Positions 28,707 through 38,265 are shown, numbered from the stretch's first letter. The stretch is 64,000 nt of DNA from Rhizobiaceae bacterium (GCA_029212415.1 JARGOF010000004.1:1-64000); one strand, 5' to 3'. Notes: generated by a model from the letters alone, not told the origin. A program made the numbers and translations.

Positions 28707-29522
28707 TTATTTGCCCTGACCGGCGACCTGATCGCCGTCTCTCGTCAGGTAATAGGCAGCCAGAATTGGCAGAAAGGTAACCAGCACCACAATCATCGCG
28801 ACCACATTGGTGACCGGGCGTTGTCTCGGGCGTACGAGTTCTTCAAGCATCCAGATCGGCAGGGTTGCCTGCTGTCCGGCCGTCAATGTCGTCACGATGA
28901 CTTCGTCAAAAGACAGCGCAAAGGCCAACATGCCGCCTGCCATCAGGGACGTTGCAATATTGGGCAACACCACATGGCGAAATGTCTGAAAGCCGTTGGC
29001 GCCGAGATCCATCGAGGCTTCGACCAGAGATCCCGACAGGCGGCGGAAGCGTGCAACGGCATTGTTGTAGACAACCACAACGCAAAACGTCGCGTGACCC
29101 AGCACGATTGTCCAGACCGAGAAGGGAATATCCGCAATATTGAAGGCGGACCGAAGGGCGATGCCGGTGATGATGCCAGGCAGTGCGATCGGCAGGATGA
29201 CAAGCAGGGAAATGGCCTCTCTGCCAAAGAACTTGCTGCGCGATACGGCAGCGGCGCAAAGGGTTCCCAGCACCATGGCAACGATGGTGGAAATACTCGC
29301 CACTTTCAGCGACAGCTGCAGTGCACTCCACACATCCGGCCTGTTCCATGCGACGGCAAACCATTTGAGCGTGTAACCGGGCGGCGGCCATTGAAAGGTC
29401 TTGTCTTCGGTCGTGAAGGCGTAGACGAAGATCAGCAATATGGGAACGTGCATGAATAAAAGGCCGCAGGCAGCGGCAATCTTCAAGGCCATGGGAGCCC
29501 GGATTTCATGGTCAGAGCGCAT
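28707..29522 (-). CDS. ydcV: Putrescine-type ABC transporter permease YdcV
   Basis: A 271-residue inner-membrane permease of the PotC class with six predicted helices. The loop that docks with the ATPase is [20 protein letters not shown] (residues about 168-187). It forms the channel with YdcU for uptake of putrescine or a related compound. The start overlaps the end of ydcU by 11 bases; an in-frame TTG directly before the ATG at 29522 is the alternative. Assignment to YdcV rather than PotC rests on the operon order and the strong YdcS match. Confidence 0.88.
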   Translation of the reverse strand: MRSDHEIRAPMALKIAAACGLLFMHVPILLIFVYAFTTEDKTFQWPPPGYTLKWFAVAWNRPDVWSALQLSLKVASISTIVAMVLGTLCAAAVSRSKFFGREAISLLVILPIALPGIITGIALRSAFNIADIPFSVWTIVLGHATFCVVVVYNNAVARFRRLSGSLVEASMDLGANGFQTFRHVVLPNIATSLMAGGMLAFALSFDEVIVTTLTAGQQATLPIWMLEELVRPRQRPVTNVVAMIVVLVTFLPILAAYYLTRDGDQVAGQGK

Positions 29523-30471
29523 CAAAAGCCCCCTTGCGTTTTGCCATCCACAAATAGAATCCCATGATCACCACAGGAACGACCGTAAAGGCTGCCGCCA
29601 ACGGAATATTTCCAGCCGTTCCCTGATGGGAATAGACAGCCTGTCCGATAAACAGGCGTGATGAGCCGATAATTTGCGGAATAATGTAATCACCGAGGGT
29701 GAGTGAAAATGTGAAAATCGATCCGGCTATCACACCTGGCAAGGCCAGTGGCAAAAGCACATTGCGAAAGGTCTGCCAGGGCGTGGCACCAAGATCGGAG
29801 GATGCCTCCAGAAAGTTGGCCGGAACCCGCTCCAGGGCTGCCTGCATGGGCAGGACCATGAAGGGCAACCACACGTAGAGGAAGACCAGAAACGTGCCGG
29901 TATAGCTGACCGAAAGGGAATTTCCACCGATCAGCGGGATCGCCAGATAGGCATCCAGTAGCCATTTGAGGTGGGTCAGTTCAAAAAACCAGTTCAGAAT
30001 GCCTTCCTTGGCCAAAATGAGTTTCCAGGCATAGATCTTGACCAGATAGCTCGACCACAACGGCAGCATGACACCAAGATAGAACAGCGCCTTCCATCGC
30101 CCCCTGGCATAACGCGCTGCGTAGAAAGCAACCGGAAAAGCCACGATCACAGAGGCCAGAGTGACAATGGCCGCCATCAATACGGTTCTGAGAATAATGT
30201 CGAGATTGGCAGGATTGAGAAGCTCGCCATAGGTCTTGAGTGTGAGATGATAGTTGATCAGACCGGAAAATTCGTCGATCGAAAAGAAACTTTGCGCCAG
30301 CAACGCCAACAACGAGCCGATATAGACGACACCCAGCCAAAGCAGCGGCGGTGTCAGCATCAGCAGCAGCAAGATGACCGGCTTGCGCCAGAACACATCG
30401 GAAATCTGTCCCGCCAGCCCAAAGCCGGCTGATATCACGGCCCCTCGCCTGTCATTTGCGCTGTTATTCAT
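29512..30471 (-). CDS. ydcU: Putrescine-type ABC transporter permease YdcU
   Basis: A 319-residue PotB-class permease with six helices. The ATPase-docking loop is [20 protein letters not shown] in the second half. The N-terminal 35 residues are cytoplasmic. The ATG at 30471 overlaps the stop of ydcT, with a GTG immediately before it as an alternative start. Works with YdcV, YdcT and the periplasmic YdcS. Confidence 0.88.
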   Translation of the reverse strand: MNNSANDRRGAVISAGFGLAGQISDVFWRKPVILLLLMLTPPLLWLGVVYIGSLLALLAQSFFSIDEFSGLINYHLTLKTYGELLNPANLDIILRTVLMAAIVTLASVIVAFPVAFYAARYARGRWKALFYLGVMLPLWSSYLVKIYAWKLILAKEGILNWFFELTHLKWLLDAYLAIPLIGGNSLSVSYTGTFLVFLYVWLPFMVLPMQAALERVPANFLEASSDLGATPWQTFRNVLLPLALPGVIAGSIFTFSLTLGDYIIPQIIGSSRLFIGQAVYSHQGTAGNIPLAAAFTVVPVVIMGFYLWMAKRKGAFDAL

Positions 30472-31457
30472 CACGCACCCTCAATGAGATGCATGTCCGC
30501 ATCATCCCAATCAATCTGGATCGGTGCGCCAATCTCAACAGACCCGAAACTGTTGTCCACCAGCGCATTGAAGCCCGCACCATAAAGATCGAGAGATAAT
30601 CTGGTGGCAGAGCCAAGAAAGCTCTTGGCTGTGACGATGGCCGTGTGCCCACCTTCCGCCACCACCCTGATGGATTCAGGTCGCAAACTTGCAATGCCTG
30701 TCCTGCCGCTCATCTGGCGAACCAGCGCAGCCGGCAGGACATTGGATGAGCCAACGAAATTGGCGACAAATTCTGTTTCGGGGCGGTGATAGATGTCTTG
30801 CGGCGTTCCGATCTGGGCGATTTCCCCCTCATTGAACACGGCAATGCGATCGGCCATGGACAGGGCTTCACTCTGGTCATGGGTCACAAAAACGAAGGTA
30901 ATGCCCAAGGCGCGCTGCAATTGCTTGAGCTCTTCCTGCATCTCCTCGCGCAACTTCAGGTCGAGCGCACCGAGCGGTTCATCCAGCAGCAATACGGCCG
31001 GTTTTCCAATCAAAGCGCGCGCCAGGGCGACGCGCTGGCGCTGACCACCGGAAAGCTGGCTTGGGCGCCGGTCACCATAGCCTCCCAAACGCACCATCTC
31101 GAGCGCTTCTTCTGCCTGTTGCAGGCGCTGTTTCTTGTCCACCTTCCTGATCATCAGGGCATAGGCGACATTTTCAGCGACGCTGAGATGCGGAAACAAT
31201 GCATAGTCCTGGAAAACGGTATTGACGTTTCGCCGATAGGGCGGGATGTCCTGGATCGGTTCATCGAGAATTTTTATCTCGCCGCCTGTCGGACGCTCAA
31301 AGCCTGCAATCAGGCGCAGACAGGTGGTTTTTCCCGAACCCGAGGGACCCAGCATGGCGAAAAATTCGCCCTCTTGGATCGCCAGGTCAACCTCATTGAC
31401 AGCCTTTACGGAGCCGAAATAGCGGGAGACATTGATAAAGGTTACGGCAGGTTTCAT
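30471..31457 (-). CDS. ydcT: Putrescine-type ABC transporter ATP-binding protein YdcT
   Basis: A 328-residue PotA-class ATPase. Walker A is GPSGSGKTT (38-46), the signature is LSGGQRQRVALARAL, and Walker B is VLLLDEPLGALD, followed by the switch His in VTHDQ. A TOBE-type domain fills the last 90 residues. It energises the YdcU-YdcV channel. It lies 69 bases after ydcS; that gap contains an imperfect GC-rich repeat (CCGCCGG/CCAGCGGG region) which may reduce read-through from ydcS. Confidence 0.92.
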   Translation of the reverse strand: MKPAVTFINVSRYFGSVKAVNEVDLAIQEGEFFAMLGPSGSGKTTCLRLIAGFERPTGGEIKILDEPIQDIPPYRRNVNTVFQDYALFPHLSVAENVAYALMIRKVDKKQRLQQAEEALEMVRLGGYGDRRPSQLSGGQRQRVALARALIGKPAVLLLDEPLGALDLKLREEMQEELKQLQRALGITFVFVTHDQSEALSMADRIAVFNEGEIAQIGTPQDIYHRPETEFVANFVGSSNVLPAALVRQMSGRTGIASLRPESIRVVAEGGHTAIVTAKSFLGSATRLSLDLYGAGFNALVDNSFGSVEIGAPIQIDWDDADMHLIEGA

Positions 31458-31526
31458 AGGCTCGCCAGCTTTAAAACCCGCCGGACAATGCCAGCGGGTT
31501 TGTTTTGGTAAGTGTCAAAGTGAAAA

Positions 31527-32690
31527 TCAGCGTCCGCCGATCACGCCGATATAGTCACTGACCCAACGGTAGTAGGGCACGCAGGTATCATTCTGACTTG
31601 CGCATTTGCTGACCGGTGTGGTCCAGAATTTGATCTTGTCAAAATCATCCATGCCGTTGGTGGTGCATCCTTCAGCGGTCTGCATGCCGCGGCCATCTGT
31701 ACAGGCTGCCGGTACGCCCGGATTTGCGCCAAACCAGACAGAGAGGTCACTCATCAGGTTCGACGACAGCGTATGTTCCATCCACATGTAGGCACAATTG
31801 GGATTTTCAGAATCCGCATGCATCATCGTGGTATCGGCCCAGCCGGTTGCCCCTTCTGCCGGAATGGTGGAGGCGACTTTGGCGCCCTGCGATTGCAGAA
31901 TATTCACCTGAAACGGCCAGGATCCCGAAGCGACAACACCTTCATTGGTGAAATCATCCATCTGGATAAAAGCATCATGCCAATAGCGCGACACCAGTTT
32001 CCTTTGCTCACGCAAAAGATCAAGTGCGGCCTTGTACTGGTCCGGATTGAGCTCATAGGGGCTGGTGATGCCGAGATCAGGATTGTGCGCCATCAGGTAG
32101 TTGGCAGCGTCGGCCACATGGATGGGACCGTCATAGGCCTGTACGCGCCCCTTGTTGGACTTGCCATCCGGCAATGTCATCTCTTCAAAAACCACGTTCC
32201 AACTGGTCGGCGCTTCCTTGAAGACCTCTGTATTGTACATCAGCACATTCGGACCCCACATGTAGGGCGTGCCATAATGTGCGCCGTCGACGGTGTGCCA
32301 GGGCGCGTCCTTCAGGCGGTCATCGATATCTTTCCAGCTTGGAATGAGGTCCGTGTTGATTTCCTGCAGCCGCTTGCCTGCGATCAAACGCAGGGAGGCA
32401 TCACCGGAGGCTGTGACCAGATCAAAGCCGCCTTCATTCATCAGGGCGACCATCTCATCGGATGTATTGGCATTCTTGACCTGAACCTTGCAGCCGGTCT
32501 GCTCTTCAAATTTGGTGACCCAGTCAAAAGCCGCGTCGGTTTCGCCGCGCTCGATGTAGCCTGGCCAAGCCACGATATTGACCTGACCTTCACCGGCGCC
32601 AAGACTTGCCAGCTTGCCGGCCATCGCGCCCTGCACCAAAAAGGTGGATGCGAGAACGGTTACGGATATTTTCTTGAGTATCGACGTCAT
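31527..32690 (-). CDS. ydcS: Periplasmic polyamine-binding protein YdcS
   Basis: A 387-residue exported binding protein. It has a signal peptide (cleavage near GAMAGK at about 24), then NIVAWPGYIERGETDAAFDW and ending in DYIGVIGGR, both very close to E. coli YdcS as I remember it. YdcS is the binding protein of a putrescine importer. Four Cys near the C terminus probably form disulphides. GGAGG lies five bases before the ATG at 32690; a longer in-frame reading is rejected. First gene of the ydcSTUV-patD operon. Confidence 0.92.
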   Translation of the reverse strand: MTSILKKISVTVLASTFLVQGAMAGKLASLGAGEGQVNIVAWPGYIERGETDAAFDWVTKFEEQTGCKVQVKNANTSDEMVALMNEGGFDLVTASGDASLRLIAGKRLQEINTDLIPSWKDIDDRLKDAPWHTVDGAHYGTPYMWGPNVLMYNTEVFKEAPTSWNVVFEEMTLPDGKSNKGRVQAYDGPIHVADAANYLMAHNPDLGITSPYELNPDQYKAALDLLREQRKLVSRYWHDAFIQMDDFTNEGVVASGSWPFQVNILQSQGAKVASTIPAEGATGWADTTMMHADSENPNCAYMWMEHTLSSNLMSDLSVWFGANPGVPAACTDGRGMQTAEGCTTNGMDDFDKIKFWTTPVSKCASQNDTCVPYYRWVSDYIGVIGGR

Positions 32691-32791
32691 AGTAGCCTCC
32701 AGAGATTCAGTTGTGTTCCATTCGCGAATTTCTCTGGGGATTGAGACTAGCAGGGAAACCGGCATTCACAATTTCATAATACAGAAACGTG

Positions 32792-32810
32792 ATATCGGCT
32801 TTTCCGATAT
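32792..32810. promoter_or_regulatory. Inverted repeat upstream of ydcS
   Basis: ATATCGG and CCGATAT surround CTTTT, about 100 bases before ydcS and just after the LysR gene stop. It is followed by GAATTATAT. A related stretch (CAGATATGGATATCAG) lies 45 bases upstream of the LysR gene. These could be binding sites of that LysR protein, or the stem could end the LysR transcript. Confidence 0.35.
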
Positions 32811-32820
32811 GAATTATATT

Positions 32821-33720
32821 TCATGCATGCCCTGAGGATTGCGCAACGCCGATGAAGTTGCGGGCGGCATTTGACAGCGATGACCCCATCCGCCAGACAA
32901 TGCCCACATGGATATCCGGCAGGGAGGCTGAAACATCGCGCTTGTCAATGCGATCGCCTTCCAGAGACCAGGGGCGGTAAATCAGGTCCGGCAGGATGGC
33001 GAGACCTGCACCTGTTGCGACCAGACTGCGCACGGCTTCGACAGACCTGGTCTTGAAGGCGATTTTTGGTCTGGCGCCCAGTGTGTTGAGCAGATTCTCG
33101 GTCGAGGCTTCGATCTCGTCGATGGAGAGCATGATCAGCGGCTCGGAAGACAGATCCGAAGGCGAGATGCGCTCCTTGGTGGACAGCCTGTGTCCCATCG
33201 GCAGCCATAGTTTGTAGGGCGATGATTCCAGGGTTTCGGCCTGCAGCGCATCCTTGTTGCGCAGGTTCGAGACCAGCATGACTGCCACATCCAGTTCACC
33301 GCCAATGAGAAGATGCTCCAGATACCCCCCGTCGTCTTCAATCGCGGTGACGTCAATCTTCGGATGGGCGCGCCTGTAGCGGGCAAGAATATCTGACAGG
33401 ACATAGCCGGCCACCAGCGATGTCACGCCAAGATGGAGTTCTCCGGTCTCATCGACTTCCGGTTCCTGAAACGCCCGGCGTGCATCGGAGACATTGCCCA
33501 GTATCCCTGTCGCATGACGCAGAAACTGGTGTCCCTGGTGCGTGACCTTCAGTCCACGGGAATGACGCGTGAACAGCGCCACACCCAGATCGGCTTCAAG
33601 GTCCTTGATGGCTTCGGTGATCGCAGATTGGGAAATGGCCAGCGTCTTGGCCGCACCCGACACGGTGCCTCTTTCGGCGACGGCGACAAAATAATGCAGT
33701 TGTCGGATCGTGAAAGCCAA
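32821..33720 (-). CDS. LysR family transcriptional regulator
   Basis: A 299-residue LysR-type regulator. An N-terminal winged helix-turn-helix (FTIRQLHYFVAVAERGTVSG and ISQSAITEAIKDLE) is followed by a two-lobed effector domain (about 90-295). It lies directly upstream of the ydc operon on the same strand, 130 bases before ydcS, so it probably regulates putrescine uptake and breakdown. E. coli uses the unrelated YdcR in this position. The start appears to be a TTG at 33720; no in-frame ATG gives a complete helix-turn-helix. Confidence 0.87.
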   Translation of the reverse strand: MAFTIRQLHYFVAVAERGTVSGAAKTLAISQSAITEAIKDLEADLGVALFTRHSRGLKVTHQGHQFLRHATGILGNVSDARRAFQEPEVDETGELHLGVTSLVAGYVLSDILARYRRAHPKIDVTAIEDDGGYLEHLLIGGELDVAVMLVSNLRNKDALQAETLESSPYKLWLPMGHRLSTKERISPSDLSSEPLIMLSIDEIEASTENLLNTLGARPKIAFKTRSVEAVRSLVATGAGLAILPDLIYRPWSLEGDRIDKRDVSASLPDIHVGIVWRMGSSLSNAARNFIGVAQSSGHA

Positions 33721-34150
33721 GGAAGCGCCCCAATCATGGTTCTGTTTTTCCGAAATCAGATATGGATATCAGTAATTCCGAAAGGGAAATCAGGCAACCC
33801 TATCCGTATAACGCTCGACAACATCATTTCACCGCCGGGCATCAGGATATTCTCAGCCTTTCCCATACTGCAAGTGTGGGGCCCATGCTGCAAGTGTCGG
33901 GCCCATGCTGCAAGTTTCGGGCCCCTTCCATTCGCCTTTGTAGCAAGGCTCCAGCGCAAAGCGGCCCGAAAAATACGCTCAATGCAATTTCCCGATTGAC
34001 CGGCAAATCTTACGTATTCAGTGAAAATCAAGCTGTGCCCCAAATTGACTTTCAAATTCAAATACCACAATCTTTATACGGGTATTTCAACAAACCAAGA
34101 ATGCAACCCAGTTTTGGGAATGATCTGAAGTAGTAAAGTTGAGACTTGGC
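33721..34150. other. 430-base regulatory gap with tandem repeats, no gene seen
   Basis: The gap separates the divergent LysR and LuxR genes. It holds a candidate LysR site near 33758-33780 and three tandem 20-base repeats (separate entry). The right part (33990-34150) is AT-rich, as expected of a promoter. No coding sequence with family likeness was found. Confidence 0.5.
33864..33923. repeat. Three tandem 20-base repeats
   Basis: Units at 33864, 33884 and 33904 share the pattern CATGCTGCAAGTGTCGGGCC with one to three differences. Each contains GGGCC-C at the junction, so GGGCCCAT recurs. They lie midway between divergent regulator genes. Three head-to-tail units without spacers are not a CRISPR array; a multi-copy protein-binding site or slippage product is more likely. 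Confidence 0.75.
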
Positions 34151-35320
34151 ATGCCAGATACTGATGTTTTGGGCGAAGACGCATTTTCCAAATTAACAAC
34201 AACAATGTTCTCAGCCGCTATGGGACAAACCAGCTGGGATTATTTTCTGGATGAATTATCCAGGCGGAGCGGCAATATCGGCACACAACTTGTGGGCTTT
34301 GACAGCGATAATCTTGAAACTTCAGTTCAGGCAACAAGCGGATATGACCCCGATTACTTAAACTCGTTTGCAGAACATTATAATGAGGTCAACGTCTACG
34401 CGCCCAGCTTCGCAATGTTGCCTGTCGGTGTCGCCATCGATTGCGAGGCGATGGCCCCACCAGAAGAAATCGTCAAATCCGAATTCTATAATGATTGGCT
34501 TCGCCCCCAGGAGGACATCATCCACGGATCTGCCGCTTTCATTTTCAAAAATGACACGCGTGTCTTCGCGCTTGGCGCCAATATTCGAAGGCGTGAATCA
34601 GAAGAGGTAAAGCTGCGTTGGAAGCGACTGCTCAATCGGCTGGTTCCACCTTTACAGCAGGCGCTTGAATTCAGCTTTGCATTGGCGGGAAGCAAGTTGG
34701 AAACCGCCATGGTTGCCAACCATGGTCTGCGCAATGTGCCAGGGATTGTGATGTTGTCTGAACTGGGACGGATCATTTATGCAAATCCGCGCGCGCACGC
34801 CATGATTGCTCAGGGACAACCAATCTCCACCAATTTGAGCAGTACGTTATGTGTTGGATCACGGTCGGCGAACCAACAGGTCAACAACGAATTTCTGCGC
34901 CGCAACCTGCCATCTTCCAGCCCATCATTTGCCTTTACCCTGTCATCAGATGTGGTCGGTTCTTCCTATCAATTTCGCTTTTCCAAATTGACACCTGACG
35001 CGCAGATCGCTTTCCCGCTTGATGCACTGCTCGGATTTTCCGAGCAATGCACCATCTTGTTGATCTCGGAAACCAAAACGACGTCAGACCTGATCAATAC
35101 GCTACAAACAAAATATCACCTGTCGCAGGCAGAAGCGGAAATTGTAGCGCTGATTGCCGAGGGCCTTTCGACCCGACAGATTTCAGATTACCGCGAAGTC
35201 AGTATCCTCACAGTTCGCAGCCAGGTGAAGCATGCGATGTCAAAGCTGGATATCCACAAACGCGTGGATATTGTTCGTTTTGTGCAGAGGATAAATAACG
35301 CGCCAAGTTTGCTGGTGTGA
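34151..35320 (+). CDS. LuxR-type helix-turn-helix regulator
   Basis: A 389-residue protein with a C-terminal LuxR-type helix-turn-helix (about 318-380: YHLSQAEAEIVALIAEGLST and YREVSILTVRSQVKHAMSKL). A long N-terminal region of about 300 residues may hold a PAS/GAF-like sensor fold. I see no autoinducer-binding motif, response-regulator receiver or membrane segment, so the signal is unknown. The ATG at 34151 has GAG seven bases upstream; a TTG 12 bases earlier is possible. No target gene is obvious nearby. Such orphan regulators are common in marine Rhizobiales. Confidence 0.82.
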   Translation: MPDTDVLGEDAFSKLTTTMFSAAMGQTSWDYFLDELSRRSGNIGTQLVGFDSDNLETSVQATSGYDPDYLNSFAEHYNEVNVYAPSFAMLPVGVAIDCEAMAPPEEIVKSEFYNDWLRPQEDIIHGSAAFIFKNDTRVFALGANIRRRESEEVKLRWKRLLNRLVPPLQQALEFSFALAGSKLETAMVANHGLRNVPGIVMLSELGRIIYANPRAHAMIAQGQPISTNLSSTLCVGSRSANQQVNNEFLRRNLPSSSPSFAFTLSSDVVGSSYQFRFSKLTPDAQIAFPLDALLGFSEQCTILLISETKTTSDLINTLQTKYHLSQAEAEIVALIAEGLSTRQISDYREVSILTVRSQVKHAMSKLDIHKRVDIVRFVQRINNAPSLLV

Positions 35321-35517
35321 TGGGCCGGAGATAGGGATTTTGGCCAGTCACACCCCATCGAGCGTGAAGAATTCCTAACCTGCAGGTTTCACTGTGGCAT
35401 GAGGTTTTGGAAGTATTCGTTTTGCGAGATATCGGGTTCCCTGAGGCGGATTGCCTGCAATTTAATTTGCGCTTCTGGTTGTGATTACGGCTCCAAAACG
35501 TTGATCTGGAAGGTGCG

Positions 35518-35640
35518 ATGATACCTCGGGACGTCATGGAAACCCCTCAGAGCGACAGGTTTCGCTGCAGACTCGATCAGATCATCTGACATGGACCATG
35601 AGAAGGTGATGCTTGCGAAGCAGATCAACTGGTTACTTGA
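35518..35640 (+). pseudogene. IS5-like transposase, N-terminal fragment
   Basis: From the ATG at 35518 the reading MIPRDVMETP, QSDRFRCRLDQII then stops. A one-base shift continues with DMDHEKVMLAKQINW. Together they match the start of IS5-family transposases, which typically read ...QDLFRSRLDQIIDMxHxLVxLAxxIDW. The likeness ends at INW near 35636, where an AT-rich segment begins. It is a frameshifted, truncated remnant. The rest of the gap 35321-35517 shows nothing I recognise. Confidence 0.6.
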
Positions 35641-36019
35641 TCACTATACTCACAGACGCACTTATGACGCCACCGCGTCCATTGCACAGACAGGTATCTG
35701 CCTGGGTAGAGGAACTGCTGCCAGGGCTGAGATTTACACTGCCTATCGTTTCGTCTGAAGCTGAGTCAACGTCACCATTTTCGCACGTGTACCTCTTTTT
35801 ATTGACCGAGGGCCAAACGTCTCTCTCGCTATTATTGACAGCTTTCCAGCGAATATGGGAGCCGCAGCTATTGTCCATATACTTCCAATAAATGTCGACA
35901 TTATCATGTGAGCCAAAACGCTCCCAACCCGACCAATCGGATGATACAGCAACAGTCGAAGCTGAAAACATGAAAATAGATGCAAGCGCCAAGCTCTGAA
36001 TTTTACACAAACGTTTCAT
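35633..36019 (-). CDS. Small secreted protein of unknown function
   Basis: A 128-residue protein with a signal peptide (MKRLCKIQSLALASIFMFSA, cleavage near VSS at about 27). A short Trp- and Cys-containing domain follows (SDWSGWERFGSHDNVDIYW, then CGSHIRWKAVNNSERDVWPS). The three mature Cys probably include a disulphide. It resembles no family I can name. Its DNA is much richer in A+T than the neighbours and its 3' end runs into the IS5-like remnant, so it was probably acquired. AT-rich DNA with TACATA precedes its start. Confidence 0.55.
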   Translation of the reverse strand: MKRLCKIQSLALASIFMFSASTVAVSSDWSGWERFGSHDNVDIYWKYMDNSCGSHIRWKAVNNSERDVWPSVNKKRYTCENGDVDSASDETIGSVNLSPGSSSSTQADTCLCNGRGGVISASVSIVIK

Positions 36020-36681
36020 TTTTACCTACATAGTGTTTTCTACAAAAGCAAATGATCCGCATACAAATACATTCACTATTATTATATGCGGAATTTCATT
36101 CTGCAAAAAGCCAAACAAACAACATCTATATTACAATTTGCAAAAATTTATTTGGAAAAAATCCAAAATATTTCTACTATTTGTTAAAATCAATGCTCGT
36201 TTTGCAAGGCTCCCTACTATCTTTTTGTGCCAAATATGGAACGTCCTGTCTTCCCTCAATTGGGGTATCAGGGGAAAATATTTTGGGTCGACCGCCGTGT
36301 CTGTTTGGGCATCCCTTAACGACTGAGGTTTGGCAATGCCGACATTGGGCGGCGGTGGCAGGATGATGAGGAAGTGTATAGCGCCAGGTCTCCGGCTCTT
36401 TAATCTGAGCCAAATCCCGATTGAGACGAGATAGTCGCCATCCCGTATATCTTGGCGGGATGCAACGTTTCTGGAGTGTTTGAGTCTGATACATTCATGC
36501 TTCAGCAAACCCGCCGGTTCTTCCGGTATCCCGTGTTTTTTCAAGATAGCCCATGGCGGGCGGCATAGGCTCTGGACGGTGTTGGGCAGCGCGTCCATCA
36601 TCGCGACCGCAACCCTCCTGCTGGTTCGCGATCAAACCATGGCCCCTCTGCCTGAGGCTGGCATGGGATAGCGCTGACGCT
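36020..36681. other. AT-rich accessory gap with a gene remnant
   Basis: The first 200 bases (36020-36220) are strongly AT-rich and carry no supported gene; they may hold the promoter of the minus-strand secreted protein. GC content rises from about 36230. A minus-strand LysR-like fragment lies at 36476-36601. No intact gene is visible. Confidence 0.5.
36476..36601 (-). pseudogene. LysR regulator fragment (effector domain)
   Basis: On the minus strand the reading ALPNTVQSLCRPPWAILKKH, then GIPEEPAGLLKHECIRLK resembles the part of LysR effector domains that usually reads ...ASPAYLxRHGxPxxPxDLxxHxCIRxR. The likeness stops after about 40 residues and the flanks do not continue it. It is probably a decayed remnant. 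The match is by eye only. Confidence 0.4.
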
Positions 36682-38265
36682 TCAAAAAACGTTGGTGCGA
36701 TCCGTCAGCGTTGTTTTCAGGTCAATCCGGAAGGCCGCGCCTTGCGGCACAGTCAGGCATTCGATCGTACCGCCGTGCGCAGAAAGCAGGGACCGCACGA
36801 TGCCAAGGCCCAGCCCGGTGCCGCCCTGCTCACGGCGTGTCGTGAAGAACAAATCAAATATGTGTTCCCGGTTGCTGGCCGAGATACCGGACCCATTGTC
36901 GCTTATGATCAGTGAAAGCGTGTCGGCTGAGTTGATGGTCTCGATACTGACAGCTGTTGCGCCGTGGCTGGCGGCGTTTTCAATGAGATTGGCAAGGATG
37001 ATATCAGCAGCCTCACGGGCAATGGGCAGATGCACCGGTTTGCCCGCATGAATTTTGACCTGCCGATATTTTTCCTCAAGTGGTTTGAGAACCTGATGCA
37101 GGTCACAGGCGCCGGCGATTGTCATGTTTTCAACACGCGCCAGGGCTCTGAGACGATTGAGCAGCAGGTTCATGCGCTCTGTATCACTTTGAATGTTTTC
37201 TAGAAAGCGGGCGCGGTCGGCATCGCTGATCTCCTTGCCACCCAGTGCAAGAAGTTCGACTGCACCCTGTATCGCAGTCAAAGGCGACTTCATCTCATGG
37301 GTGACATGGGTGGCAAATGTGTTGATATATTCGCTGCGCTCGACAAGCCTTCTGGCCATATCCAAAAACCCGACGGACAATTGATGGACCTCGCGGCTGC
37401 CATAGTGGTTCAGTGCCTTGATGGCTTCGTGATCCCCTTTGCCGATGCGTTCGGTCCGCCGCGTCAGCTCACGGATCGGCGATGAAATGGTGCGGGCAAA
37501 CACCAGACCGATGATCAGGGCGATCACCAATATGGTGCCCAGCGCAAACATCAACTGGGTGCGTTGATAATAGAGTTCCTTGATGATGTTGCTTGGCGTG
37601 CGTGACGCATAGACCACGCCGGCGACACGGTTATCCACCACAACGGGAAACGCCGACATGATGCGCACCGCTGTGCCGCGACTGATGGAACTTATCGGCT
37701 GAGGGTCTTCGATGATGCGTCTGCGCAAAACGCTGGCGTAGCGCCCGGCCAGAGCCTGTTCTATTTCCGGCAAATGCGCAAAGGATCCGCCCACATCACG
37801 CGTTCCGGCAATGACGGTTCCATTGAAGTCCAACAGGCGAAATCCGGCCAGCGTGGATTTTTGGGTTTCCAGCAAGATGGGGCTCAGCGCCGCGCCGATG
37901 GCTTCATAGTCGGGATTGATCGGCGTGGACGCAGACCTGGCTGCACCCCGCTCGCCAAGAATGGGCGCTGAGGAAAGATCAATTTGCGCGACAATGGGAT
38001 TCCAGCGTTTGTCCTTTGCAAGCGCCGGATCCGCTTCAATGTGCGAACCGAGCGGTACCGCAGTATCCGCTTCTCGCAGTTTTTGCGCCATCACGGCAGC
38101 AATGGCCGCAGACTGGGCGATCAGTTCGGATTCCGTGCTCTTGACGAGATGGTTTTCAAAGAGCCTGAAAAACCCGATGCCGGCGACGGGCAAAAGAAGA
38201 ACGGCGCCCATCATCAATAGAATGATCATGGTGAGCGTTGGACGCCACTTGGTCAGGTGCCCCAT
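36682..38265 (-). CDS. Sensor histidine kinase
   Basis: A 527-residue membrane histidine kinase. An N-terminal helix (about 11-32) and a periplasmic sensor region (33-235) are followed by a second helix (about 236-256), HAMP, and a HisKA box THEMKSPLTAIQG with the phospho-acceptor His323. The ATPase domain has NLIENAASHGATA, ISDNGSGIS and GGTGLGLGIVRSL. It starts three bases after the response-regulator stop, so it is the last gene of the exosortase operon. By analogy with the dedicated sortase systems it may sense the state of the surface protein encoded upstream; that is inference. Confidence 0.9.
   Translation of the reverse strand: MGHLTKWRPTLTMIILLMMGAVLLLPVAGIGFFRLFENHLVKSTESELIAQSAAIAAVMAQKLREADTAVPLGSHIEADPALAKDKRWNPIVAQIDLSSAPILGERGAARSASTPINPDYEAIGAALSPILLETQKSTLAGFRLLDFNGTVIAGTRDVGGSFAHLPEIEQALAGRYASVLRRRIIEDPQPISSISRGTAVRIMSAFPVVVDNRVAGVVYASRTPSNIIKELYYQRTQLMFALGTILVIALIIGLVFARTISSPIRELTRRTERIGKGDHEAIKALNHYGSREVHQLSVGFLDMARRLVERSEYINTFATHVTHEMKSPLTAIQGAVELLALGGKEISDADRARFLENIQSDTERMNLLLNRLRALARVENMTIAGACDLHQVLKPLEEKYRQVKIHAGKPVHLPIAREAADIILANLIENAASHGATAVSIETINSADTLSLIISDNGSGISASNREHIFDLFFTTRREQGGTGLGLGIVRSLLSAHGGTIECLTVPQGAAFRIDLKTTLTDRTNVF

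Noticed and set aside
31773-32744. 323-codon plus-strand reading
   Set aside because: It is antisense to ydcS, a strong family match.
33864-33923. CRISPR array
   Set aside because: Three units of 20 bases run head to tail without spacers and there are no cas genes.
34151-35320. Quorum-sensing LuxR receptor
   Set aside because: The protein is longer than acyl-homoserine-lactone receptors, lacks their binding motif and has no luxI gene nearby.
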